Shown here: one piece after another, positions 1 to 7,986 of the stretch
Position numbering within the stretch: the stretch's first letter is position 1
How the letters are laid out: each line of letters begins with the position of its first letter
Assembly: GCA_030633595.1 (NCBI GenBank)
Contig: DAOVSE010000002.1
Span: forward strand, 1-34,058
Source of the DNA: Candidatus Altarchaeota archaeon
GTDB taxonomy: Archaea; Altiarchaeota; Altiarchaeia; IMC4; QMZM01
Reading direction: 5' to 3'
DNA length: 34,058 bases
Position numbers and translations under genes: made by a program
The notes under the pieces: generated by a model
Seen by the model: only the letters and a program-made list of their open reading frames with translations
What the model was told of the DNA's origin: nothing
Database searches by the model: none

Positions 1-12
1 CCCTTATGACAT

Positions 13-1023
13 TCATTCTATAACCCCCGTAGATTTTGCGAGTTCAATGGCCTTTTCTCTGGATAGACCACCTCTAAGAATTGTATATCTATCTCTTACC
101 TTATTTGCCATCATCAGGGCTTTAATTATATATTCATCGTCAATTTTTAACTCCTTTGAATTTGTTGGTGCTCCTGCAGTCTTCAGGGCCTTTTTTACCT
201 TTTCCCAGTCTGCATCATGGAGGTATGCTATCATTATGGAGCCTACACCGCACTGCTCACCGTGTAGGGCAGGTTTTGGACAGATCATATCCAATGCGTG
301 ACTGAATTGGTGTTCTGCCCCCGAGCAGGGTCTACTAGAGCCAGCTATCCCCATTGCAACCCCTGAGCTTATTAGGGCCTCAACGAGAATCTCAACCTGA
401 TTCCTGATCTTCTCGGCGTTGTACATAACTATCTGGGCACTCATCATCGACAAAGAAGCCGCATAATCCCCATAATACTCACCCGTTTCCTCGTGAGCTA
501 TCTTCCAATCCAATACTGCGGTATAATTTGAAATTGCATCCGCACAGCCAGCTGCCGTCAACCTTGGGGGTGCTCTCCTGATTATTTTGGTATCCGCAAT
601 GATCCCCAGAGCAGAATGGACCCTGATGGAGATTGGTTCTTTGCCCTTTAGAGAGACCTGTGGGGATGTTATGCCATCGTGTGAAGCTGCAGTTGGAACG
701 CTGAGAAAGGGAATTCCTGATTTATACGCACATATCTTTGTAAGATCTATAACTGTGCCGCCGCCAACGCCAACGACGTACCTGATGTTTTTCCCTTTTA
801 TTAGTTCAGTGGCTCTTTGTATATTCTGATCTATTGAATTCTCGGAGATATAAATTTCAGAATCTAGATCCGATTTAACCCTGTTGCCAGCGATTTCAGC
901 GGTATTTGAATCCGCGATTACCAGAGGATTTCCAGTAAGGCCCAATTCACGTATGACATCTCTGACACTATCTATTGCATTATCCCCCACGAGTACCTTT
1001 CGGGGGAGTTCGATATCTTTCAT
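13..1023 (-). CDS. egsA: sn-glycerol-1-phosphate dehydrogenase [NAD(P)+]
   Basis: 336 aa; GGGTVIDLTK nucleotide-binding stretch and PTAASHDGITSP motif typical of archaeal G1PDH; conserved His/Asp metal-site context (ALHGEQCGVGSI). Confidence 0.93.
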   Translation of the reverse strand: MKDIELPRKVLVGDNAIDSVRDVIRELGLTGNPLVIADSNTAEIAGNRVKSDLDSEIYISENSIDQNIQRATELIKGKNIRYVVGVGGGTVIDLTKICAYKSGIPFLSVPTAASHDGITSPQVSLKGKEPISIRVHSALGIIADTKIIRRAPPRLTAAGCADAISNYTAVLDWKIAHEETGEYYGDYAASLSMMSAQIVMYNAEKIRNQVEILVEALISSGVAMGIAGSSRPCSGAEHQFSHALDMICPKPALHGEQCGVGSIMIAYLHDADWEKVKKALKTAGAPTNSKELKIDDEYIIKALMMANKVRDRYTILRGGLSREKAIELAKSTGVIE

Positions 1024-1062
1024 TCTTAGATATTATACAACAGACAAATAAAAGAGAAACAG

Positions 1063-1356
1063 TTATAGAACAATGATTTGGGCATGCTTAACACCAGAAA
1101 CCACCAGAACGTGCTCTTTTTCTACAAATCCAAGATTTATCGCTTCTTCCACTACTTTATTGCCAGATAGATTTGCAATCGTAGCCTTAGATAGCAGATC
1201 AGGTAACTCTTTGATAGAAACGAGGTCACCTTCGTAAAAGCCTTTAGATACCTCGAGATGAACATCACCCTCCGAGAAGCTCTTCCCCAGAATTTCCTTA
1301 TCACAAACTGAAACTAAAATTTCGTTTTGACTCCTGCGAGTATTCACGTACATCAT
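1063..1356 (-). CDS. DUF424 family protein
   Basis: 97 aa, pattern ILVSVCDKEILGKSF...AINLGFV...VLVVSGVKHAQIIVL, next to aIF2-beta as commonly seen in Archaea. Confidence 0.75.
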   Translation of the reverse strand: MMYVNTRRSQNEILVSVCDKEILGKSFSEGDVHLEVSKGFYEGDLVSIKELPDLLSKATIANLSGNKVVEEAINLGFVEKEHVLVVSGVKHAQIIVL

Positions 1357-1363
1357 TTGTTCC

Positions 1364-1780
1364 CTACTTAATCTTCCTCAAAGGCCGCCATCCACCACAT
1401 GCCTCACACTTTATGATCTTTTCACCCGCGAGTTCCGTAAACTTCGTATCGGGACGTCCGCACTCGTGACAGAGAACATATTCTCTTGCATATTCATCTA
1501 CGCGCTTATTGATCATCTCCCTCCTCAGAACCCTGTTTATAATGACCCTCTTACCGTCAGATGTTATAAACGCCGCCAGCTCCTTCGATAAGTATGTCAT
1601 CAGATGCCTCGGTTCCCTCCCAAAGGTGTTGGCGATCTCATTGAAATTTCTTACTATCGTCTGATTGCCCTCAACAAAGGAATCAACCTTAGGTATTTCG
1701 AACCTTGAATGGTTCTTCAGTTTCTCGGGAAGTTTTTCCCATGCCCGGTCCAATAAGGTTTCATATTCGTAGGAAGTCAT
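1364..1780 (-). CDS. Translation initiation factor aIF2 subunit beta
   Basis: 138 aa; C-terminal zinc ribbon CHECGRPDTKF...CEACGGWRPL; typical eIF2B/eIF5 fold sequence. Confidence 0.95.
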   Translation of the reverse strand: MTSYEYETLLDRAWEKLPEKLKNHSRFEIPKVDSFVEGNQTIVRNFNEIANTFGREPRHLMTYLSKELAAFITSDGKRVIINRVLRREMINKRVDEYAREYVLCHECGRPDTKFTELAGEKIIKCEACGGWRPLRKIK

Positions 1781-1782
1781 TA

Positions 1783-2250
1783 TTACTCTGTTTCGGATTC
1801 TGGTTCCCCCTCAGTCGTAGGTATTTCATACGTGATGAATTTACGGTTAACATCCCTGATTAATGAATCGCAATCCTGCTTTATCTTCTCTAATGTTGCG
1901 ACGATCCTATGTCTTTCCTGCTCAACATCGTCGATCATCTCATAGGGTTCTATGGCTGTTTTAAAGTCGTCCAGCTCAACTACAGTATATTCGGATTCAT
2001 TTATCTTGCTGGTAACCTTCCTGCAGACCTTCTCCAGCCACAGATTCATCCCTGTCTTTACCCTGCGCCTTATCAATTTGTCACTATCCAGTTCATCCCT
2101 CATCAGCCTTACTATGGGAGCCATGGCGAAGGCGAATTCCCTTCCCTCGACTTCTTCCTCAGTTCCTTCTATTTCTTCTGTTTCTTCGGGTTCTTCGGAT
2201 TCTTCAATTTCTTCGGGTTCTTCTAGTTCAGTATCCTTTTTCTTAGCCAT
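1783..2250 (-). CDS. Probable histone-fold protein with acidic N-terminal tail and C-terminal helical extension
   Basis: 155 aa; residues APIVRLMRDELDSDKLIRRRVKTGMNLWLEKVCRKVTSKINESEYTVVELDDFKTAIEPYE match the helix1-loop-helix2(~27 aa)-loop-helix3 layout of archaeal histones; Glu-rich N-terminus. Confidence 0.6.
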   Translation of the reverse strand: MAKKKDTELEEPEEIEESEEPEETEEIEGTEEEVEGREFAFAMAPIVRLMRDELDSDKLIRRRVKTGMNLWLEKVCRKVTSKINESEYTVVELDDFKTAIEPYEMIDDVEQERHRIVATLEKIKQDCDSLIRDVNRKFITYEIPTTEGEPESETE

Positions 2251-2372
2251 TTTAATCCTTCTGTCTTTTGTTTTTGAGATTATACCAAGACTGTTAGGTA
2301 TTGGATTCCAGTCTAAAAAGCTGATTTTTCGAATCTTTTAAGCATGAAAAATAATAATTGTTATGCCACAGA

Positions 2373-2445
2373 GCTGGGGTGGCCAAGCTCGGTTAGGCAG
2401 TCGGCTGCAGACCGACCAACGGGAGTTCAAATCTCCCCCCCAGCT
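2373..2445 (+). tRNA. tRNA-Cys (GCA)
   Basis: 73-nt cloverleaf: acceptor GCTGGGG/CCCCAGC, anticodon stem-loop GTCGG-CTGCAGA-CCGAC (anticodon GCA), T arm GGGAG-TTCAAAT-CTCCC, discriminator T. Confidence 0.95.
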
Positions 2446-2449
2446 AAAC
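2430..2449 (+). repeat. tRNA-Cys 3'-end direct repeat, copy 1 (attL-like)
   Basis: AATCTCCCCCCCAGCTAAAC, identical to 4423-4442. Confidence 0.85.
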
Positions 2450-2554
2450 AACTAAGTTCAAATCCCCCATTTAAGGGCTAAGAACTAAATAATAAACGCT
2501 GTCGTATTTCCCTCTGGGAGGAATTAGCTGCTGTCTATTTCCCTGGAGGGGAAA

Positions 2555-2713
2555 ATGCCGAAAGACAATCAGAATAGAAAACAACTCGCTGTAACAATCA
2601 AGAACTTGATTGAGAGTGGATGGAAACAAAGCGAGATAGCTGAGAGTATGGGGTACAGGCATAAATCCTCGATTACGCATCTCAAAAGTGATTTCCCAGA
2701 ATTGTTTAGTTGA
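2555..2713 (+). CDS. Small HTH DNA-binding protein (52 aa)
   Basis: MPKDNQNRKQLAVTIKNLIESGWKQSEIAESMGYRHKSSITHLKSDFPELFS; strong SD (GGAGGGG) just upstream; HTH-like WKQSEIAESMGYRHKSSITHLK. Confidence 0.65.
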   Translation: MPKDNQNRKQLAVTIKNLIESGWKQSEIAESMGYRHKSSITHLKSDFPELFS

Positions 2714-2960
2714 AAGTTGAAAACATAGGGAATATATCTAAATAGTAGAGAAAGTTTTTTGATTGATTAATGCCGTAATTTGTTTATTAATACTGGGTTG
2801 GATTTTCAGAGAGTTTATAGGGTGTTCCGGTGCGAAACTAAGGCATAGGATATAGAATACCCAACATATAAACCCCTATGGAGATGGGGTTTTCGGTGTG
2901 GTAACTCTCTCTGTGCGACTTATATACTTTTTATAGATTAAATCCTATATTATAACTACA

Positions 2961-3008
2961 AAATGCCCCCTAGTATTCCCTATTTAAAGGGGATGCTAGA
3001 TGCTTTTT
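2961..3008 (+). ncRNA. Candidate short structured RNA, unit 1
   Basis: Stem CTAGTATTCCC/GGGGATGCTAG (11 bp incl. G-U) followed by TTTTTT; TATA-like TTATATAC upstream at ~2920. Confidence 0.4.
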
Positions 3009-3068
3009 TCTATTTTTCATTAACTAAAACCATATACCATTTTTATACTATAAATGTAATAATAATAC

Positions 3069-3113
3069 AAAATGAGCCCCAGCATTCCTACGGGGATGCT
3101 GGACGTCCTTCTT
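3069..3113 (+). ncRNA. Candidate structured RNA or 5' leader, unit 2
   Basis: 10-bp stem CCAGCATTCC-[TACG]-GGGATGCTGG with a cUACGg (UNCG-type) tetraloop, TATA-like element upstream, just before the NYN ORF. Confidence 0.4.
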
Positions 3114-3123
3114 ATCTTATACT

Positions 3124-3696
3124 ATGATGGAAAATACTTCTGTTTTTATTGATGGTGCTTATTTATCCAAGATTGTGGATCACTTCTTTGAAAAGCGACC
3201 ATCGTTTAGAATTGATAAATTAGCCAGTGAGTTGGCTAAACGAGAGAATTTATGGTGTGATAGCATCCACTATTATACCGCCCCCCCGTACCAAAGCCCT
3301 ACTCCGACTCCTGAGGAAATAAAAAAGAAAGGAGGTTACGACAAATTTGTTTATTGTCTAAGACAGATACCACATTTTTATGTGCATGAAGGCAGGTGCC
3401 AGAAATTAGATGATGGGTTTCATCAAAAAGGAGTAGATACTCTACTTACTATGGGTTTAATGAGTGCTACAACAGACGGTGATTATAGGAAAATTATTCT
3501 GCTTGCATGCGATACTGATTTTGTCCCTATCTTGAACAAAATAAGAAGAGACTATAAAATCAAAGTCATATTGTATTATTACTCAGATTTTGTGAGAAAA
3601 TCTAGGTTTTCCATGTCAAACTATCTTCTCACCGCTTGCGATAAAAAAGTCCTCTTAACGAAAGAGTATTTTCATGATGGTATTCTAGTTAAGTGA
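3124..3696 (+). CDS. NYN (PIN-like) domain ribonuclease, LabA/DUF88-like
   Basis: 190 aa; VFIDGAYL, KGVDTLLTMGLMSAT and IILLACDTDFVPIL acidic motifs of NYN nucleases. Confidence 0.8.
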   Translation: MMENTSVFIDGAYLSKIVDHFFEKRPSFRIDKLASELAKRENLWCDSIHYYTAPPYQSPTPTPEEIKKKGGYDKFVYCLRQIPHFYVHEGRCQKLDDGFHQKGVDTLLTMGLMSATTDGDYRKIILLACDTDFVPILNKIRRDYKIKVILYYYSDFVRKSRFSMSNYLLTACDKKVLLTKEYFHDGILVK

Positions 3697-3846
3697 TTAT
3701 TTCTCTTTAGCCTCTTCCAGCTCCAGATTCCCCCGCTCATTAAACATGACCTTCAACACTTGGCCTTTACTCCATTTCTTAGCTTCCACGATCTTTTTTG
3801 GCACGGTCAGATAGTATTGTCCTTTGTTGGTTTGCTGCAATTTCAT
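3697..3846 (-). CDS. AbrB/SpoVT-like DNA-binding protein (49 aa)
   Basis: MKLQQTNKGQYYLTVPKKIVEAKKWSKGQVLKVMFNERGNLELEEAKEK; swapped-hairpin pattern; ATG overlaps the stop of the upstream gene. Confidence 0.75.
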   Translation of the reverse strand: MKLQQTNKGQYYLTVPKKIVEAKKWSKGQVLKVMFNERGNLELEEAKEK

Positions 3847-4343
3847 TTTATTTTTGTAAGGTTATCCTTTGATTCGAGGCGCATGTCTGGTTTGCTCTGT
3901 ATGAGGTGTGTGATGTGTCTTATTCCAACATCATCAATGAGTTTAAATGCTAAAAGAGCTGCAAGAACCATTATAACAACCCCCCACCCATCTATGAATA
4001 CACCAATGCAACTGAGTACCATAGTCGCAACAACAGGTAGACCCACAGACAGAGAAATTTGAAGAAGGGACATTAGTACATCTCCTTTTCCATCCTTATT
4101 GAAACCCTCAGAGAGAGCATTTTCCGCTTCTGAATTCACATCAGCTATGACAAGAAGCACCTTTCGTGTATAATGCTCACTCTCCTCAAGGAGGTTCATC
4201 AGTATCGTTCTTTCACCTGCAAGTAGCTCAGAAGCAACCTGTACATCCATCTTGGTTAAATGACGTCCTCTGAAATTTTCTGCTCTTTTGTACCAGCGAT
4301 CTCTGTAATCTAAAACTTCTTTGGGGATTTCAGGCGTTTCCAT
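3843..4343 (-). CDS. Small protein with two predicted TM segments
   Basis: 166 aa; charged N-terminal ~95 aa, then two hydrophobic segments LLQISLSVGLPVVATMVLSCIGV / GWGVVIMVLAALLAFKLI. Confidence 0.6.
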   Translation of the reverse strand: METPEIPKEVLDYRDRWYKRAENFRGRHLTKMDVQVASELLAGERTILMNLLEESEHYTRKVLLVIADVNSEAENALSEGFNKDGKGDVLMSLLQISLSVGLPVVATMVLSCIGVFIDGWGVVIMVLAALLAFKLIDDVGIRHITHLIQSKPDMRLESKDNLTKIK

Positions 4344-4422
4344 CTTAATATTCCTATGAATTTATATAGTATTTAAAGGATAAAAACCAATAATTACCTA
4401 TAGGGATTTAGACATTTCAGTT

Positions 4423-4442
4423 AATCTCCCCCCCAGCTAAAC
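4423..4442 (+). repeat. tRNA-Cys 3'-end direct repeat, copy 2 (attR-like)
   Basis: AATCTCCCCCCCAGCTAAAC, 20/20 identical to 2430-2449. Confidence 0.85.
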
Positions 4443-4465
4443 TGCCACTGTCAGTTTACACTATG

Positions 4466-4540
4466 GTGCCATCTTCGCAAGCTCGATGGTACTGTTCTTT
4501 GTTTTTCTTTCGTGCACGTTTCTTTGTTAAAGAAAGGTGC
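4466..4540. repeat. Double-hairpin element DH-1
   Basis: GTGCCATC-ttcgcaagctc-GATGGTAC (4466-4492) plus GCAC-g-TTTCTTT-gtt-AAAGAAA-g-GTGC (4514-4540). Confidence 0.65.
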
Positions 4541-4564
4541 GTTCAGATAACTCCCCCCAGCTAA
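4541..4564 (+). repeat. Degenerate tRNA-Cys 3'-end copy 3
   Basis: GTTCAGATAACTCCCCCCAGCTAA resembles tRNA tail GTTCAAATCTCCCCCCCAGCTAA. Confidence 0.6.
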
Positions 4565-4615
4565 GCCTTTAGAAAAGGCTTAGGATTCCAAATTGAATTT
4601 GCATAGCAAATTCAA
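4561..4615. repeat. Double-hairpin element DH-2
   Basis: CTAAGCCTTT-aga-AAAGGCTTAG (4561-4583) and TTGAATTTGC-ata-GCAAATTCAA (4593-4615), both perfect 10-bp stems with 3-nt loops. Confidence 0.7.
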
Positions 4616-4634
4616 AGGGAAGGTAGAATTGATT

Positions 4635-4653
4635 GTTCAAATTCCCCCAGCTA
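4635..4653 (+). repeat. Degenerate tRNA-Cys 3'-end copy 4
   Basis: GTTCAAATTCCCCCAGCTA resembles tRNA tail. Confidence 0.6.
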
Positions 4654-4687
4654 CATGATTTTATTCCTGAATATGTAATATCCTATT

Positions 4688-6142
4688 ATGACATCCCAGA
4701 TAATGAAGATAGTGATCTTCCTGGGGGTTATTTTCATTCTAGCATTTGCACTATTTTCCCTGATATTTGATTTGTTTGTTTATCCTGAAACAGCAACTAC
4801 AATAACAATTCCAACCAGCACAAGCACAACTACAAGTATTGTAAGTACAACAACTACATCTACTACAACAACGCAGACCACAACTACAACAGCCACAACA
4901 ACTGCCACAAGCACGTCTACAACAATTACAGAGCTGATACTAAAGGGCGTGGAAACTGTTGAGTACTCTGGATATGGATTAAATTTGAACAATATTGTGT
5001 CTACCAGTGGAGGGGATAAGTATTTAATTAGCATAAAAACGCCCGATGGAGCTACTGACGAAGTAGAGTTTTACGATAAGTTCGTTATAGATAATCTTGA
5101 GTTTGGAATATTAGAAAGGTATGGTGGGCTTAGCGTGAAGATCTATGTAAGGGACTATGATATTGCTACTTCTAGGGCGCCAAAACATTCAAAGATAATC
5201 ACATTGGGTGGGAAAAACTTTTTCTTGTTTGAAAGAACATTTATAGACTATAAATTCAAGTTGCACGGTAGGAAATTACACATCCAGAAACCTAATGGAG
5301 ATACAGACTCTTATGACATGCCTGACAACGGGAGTATAGTAGTGGATGATCTTGAGATTGGCGCTCTTCAATACAGTTATCCTAGTGGTTATACAGCGAT
5401 CTATATAAAATCATCATATGATTTCGAATTTTCCAATTACCTGAAAAGTGGGACATACAATAATATTCATAAAACTTTCGGAATATCATCGGAGGGGATA
5501 GACCTACTTGAAAATCCAGCACATTATATGCAGGAGAGAGATGGACCATTTGTATATTCCGTCGATGTCGGTTATATCCCGATGCAGGATATTTATGAAA
5601 ATGAAACGCTTGTCGATCTTGAGTGGAGGGGAAAGATACTGTTTGCTGGAGAGGAATTCTATGTTATGGATATTGAGGATGATACCATATATCTGGTAAA
5701 AGGCACGATAAGAGGGATAAACAATCTAAGATTTTCTAGTTCGTACTCAGGATATGAATTCAAGGCAAAGGGGTTATCATATAACCCTGAAGGTGACATA
5801 TCCAATATGTCCCTACTGATTCAAGATCCCGATGATCAAGAATCTTGCATTGTTTTGTATCCTAATCAGATCTCAATAATAGATGAGTATATCAGAATAC
5901 AGCCAATAACTGCATATAAGGAGAGAGGGGTTATAAGAGCGGATATATTCATATACGATCTATTCCCATTGGCCGTGTTGCAGAACGGTCAATCCATTCC
6001 ACATAAACCACAGTGGATAATTAAATTTGGGACAGTAGAACAACCATTCGGTGAAGATATGAATGTTGAAGAATACGAAAATATCACTAAAGGTCAAAGG
6101 CTCTTGGCAAATATTACCATCATACGACGTGAAAGGGTATAG
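4688..6142 (+). CDS. Secreted/anchored protein with N-terminal TM and Thr-rich stalk
   Basis: 484 aa; N-terminal hydrophobic helix then ~45-aa Thr-rich linker and beta-rich ectodomain. Confidence 0.65.
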   Translation: MTSQIMKIVIFLGVIFILAFALFSLIFDLFVYPETATTITIPTSTSTTTSIVSTTTTSTTTTQTTTTTATTTATSTSTTITELILKGVETVEYSGYGLNLNNIVSTSGGDKYLISIKTPDGATDEVEFYDKFVIDNLEFGILERYGGLSVKIYVRDYDIATSRAPKHSKIITLGGKNFFLFERTFIDYKFKLHGRKLHIQKPNGDTDSYDMPDNGSIVVDDLEIGALQYSYPSGYTAIYIKSSYDFEFSNYLKSGTYNNIHKTFGISSEGIDLLENPAHYMQERDGPFVYSVDVGYIPMQDIYENETLVDLEWRGKILFAGEEFYVMDIEDDTIYLVKGTIRGINNLRFSSSYSGYEFKAKGLSYNPEGDISNMSLLIQDPDDQESCIVLYPNQISIIDEYIRIQPITAYKERGVIRADIFIYDLFPLAVLQNGQSIPHKPQWIIKFGTVEQPFGEDMNVEEYENITKGQRLLANITIIRRERV

Positions 6143-6315
6143 GTCTTCTTTGCATTAGCTTAAATCCAGCAAATCCGAGAACTCTGATCTATTTTACCAC
6201 TTAAATTTAGTGCCCCCAGAGGGGTGCAGCGATTCTACCTGTGGTTTATATACCCGTTTTGCACATAATCTAACAGATTAAAAGTGGACACTACAAAAAA
6301 AACTACGGTTTATGC

Positions 6316-6912
6316 TTGTTTTTTTTAAGGAAAATGAGGAGATTTAGACTTATTGTTGATGGAAATATAACTGGTGTCAGATATAGAGATTATGTACAAA
6401 AAACAGCATTAAAACACAAGCTTAAAGGATCTGTTGAAAACATGAAGGACAGGACAGTAGAAATACTATGTGAGGGGAGAGATAAGGACATTCACAACTT
6501 TATCAAAAAACTAAAAAATGCTGAGGGAAAGGAGAAGTGGCATATTGAGGGCTACCCTAATGCTGAAGTAGATAAAGTTCAGGTCATAGAGGAGAAGCCA
6601 ACAGATAAATTCACAACATTTGAAATAAAACACGGTAGTATGGAGGAGGAACTAGGTGATCAGATGGGTGCATCATATAATATTTTGCTCGATTACGCTT
6701 CGTCTATAAGAAAAATAGATGAAAAATATGGTGTCATATCTGTAAATATGGATATGTCAGCCAAGGCTATAAACCCACTTAGTAAGACATTAGAAAAACT
6801 TACTGCCACTCTTGAGGAGGATAGGAAAGCTATGAAATCCGATCGGGAGATGATGAAAAAACTAGCCACTAAGATGGAAAAAAGCATAGTGGTTCTTTCT
6901 AGTAGACGGTAA
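6316..6912 (+). CDS. Acylphosphatase-like domain fused to C-terminal coiled-coil
   Basis: 198 aa (start possibly 6334); VDGNITGVRYRDYVQ...LKGSVENMKDRTVEILCEG matches acylphosphatase motifs; heptad-rich C-terminus. Confidence 0.65.
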   Translation: MFFLRKMRRFRLIVDGNITGVRYRDYVQKTALKHKLKGSVENMKDRTVEILCEGRDKDIHNFIKKLKNAEGKEKWHIEGYPNAEVDKVQVIEEKPTDKFTTFEIKHGSMEEELGDQMGASYNILLDYASSIRKIDEKYGVISVNMDMSAKAINPLSKTLEKLTATLEEDRKAMKSDREMMKKLATKMEKSIVVLSSRR

Positions 6913-7001
6913 TATCCTACTTCGTTTCTTCCATCCCCTACCCTTAATATTTAACCCCCCAATCCATATTCTCTTATCAGCCAAATTTGGAAGGTGTCAG
7001 A

Positions 7002-7565
7002 ATGCTTGCGGTAGTAACTGGAATTCCTGGGACCGGGAAGACGACCGTTGCCACGAGGGCGATGGACATTCTTCAAGATGAGGGAATTAAGTATGAGATG
7101 GTGACATATGGTGATGTTATGATCGATATTGCAAAATCAAGGAAGATAGTTGAGAGCAGGGATGACATGCGAAAATTGGATTCAAAAACTCAGAGAGAGA
7201 TTCAGGAGTCAGCAGCCAAGAGGATTTCGGAGATGGAAGGCAATATCCTGGTTGATACCCACTGTACAATAAGTACGCCAAATGGATATCTTCCCGGGCT
7301 TCCGGAATGGGTTCTGAGAAAATTGAAGCCGGATTGTATTATTCTTGTGGAAGCTAAGTCGGAAGAGATTGCAAAGAGGAGAATGGGTGACAAAAGGAGG
7401 AGCAGGGATGAGGAAATGAAAGAAGGCATTGAATTACATCAGATGATGAACAGAAGTTTTGCTGCCGCTTATTCTGTATTAACGGGGGCAACGGTAAGGG
7501 TTATAAATAATCCACAGGGAAAGATTGACAAAGCTACAAGGGAGATGATAGAGGTTTTGAGGTAG
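7002..7565 (+). CDS. adkA: Archaeal-type adenylate kinase
   Basis: P-loop GIPGTGKTTV, archaeal AdkA layout; start chosen at MLAVVTGIPG; followed by DUF106 and L34e. Confidence 0.92.
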   Translation: MLAVVTGIPGTGKTTVATRAMDILQDEGIKYEMVTYGDVMIDIAKSRKIVESRDDMRKLDSKTQREIQESAAKRISEMEGNILVDTHCTISTPNGYLPGLPEWVLRKLKPDCIILVEAKSEEIAKRRMGDKRRSRDEEMKEGIELHQMMNRSFAAAYSVLTGATVRVINNPQGKIDKATREMIEVLR

Positions 7566-7566
7566 A

Positions 7567-7986
7567 ATGATCGAAATTACTGAAGCGGGATATACGATAG
7601 CGCTAATATCCACGGGGCTTGCAATCATGAGCGCACTGGTAAGGAAAGCCGTATTAGATCAGGAGAAGATGAGGGAGACAAAAGAGAAAATAAAGAAACA
7701 TCAGGAGGAGATGAAGAAAGCGACAAAATCAGGGGATACAAAAAAGCTTCAAAAATCACAAGGAGATATGATGAAGCTTACAATGGAAAATTTAAAGCAT
7801 TCATTTAAACCCATGCTCATTACATTTATCCCATTCATACTGGTTTTCTCGTGGCTGAGAGATCAATACAGTTCAGCGGGTACCGTAGCTTCATTAGCCG
7901 GATTTGATTTGGGATGGTTCTGGTGGTATCTCATATGTGCCATGGCCGTTTCATTAGTTATAAATAAAGTCTTAAAGGTGAGTTAA
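7567..7986 (+). CDS. DUF106/EMC3-TMCO1-like membrane protein (YidC/Oxa1 superfamily)
   Basis: 139 aa; TM segments with cytosolic coiled-coil QEKMRETKEKIKKHQEEMKKATKSGDTKKLQK and archaeal gene-order context. Confidence 0.85.
   Translation: MIEITEAGYTIALISTGLAIMSALVRKAVLDQEKMRETKEKIKKHQEEMKKATKSGDTKKLQKSQGDMMKLTMENLKHSFKPMLITFIPFILVFSWLRDQYSSAGTVASLAGFDLGWFWWYLICAMAVSLVINKVLKVS

Noticed and set aside
1909-2341. Two plus-strand ORFs (105 and 129 aa), Phe- or Ser-rich
   Set aside because: Antisense to the Glu-rich low-complexity tail of the 1783-2250 gene; composition explains the open frames
2471-2680. 69-aa minus-strand ORF
   Set aside because: Antisense to the small HTH ORF, which has a strong SD and a plausible fold
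4780-5034. Minus-strand Val-rich ORF
   Set aside because: Antisense of the Thr-rich stalk (ACA/ACT codons read as Val-rich); not a gene
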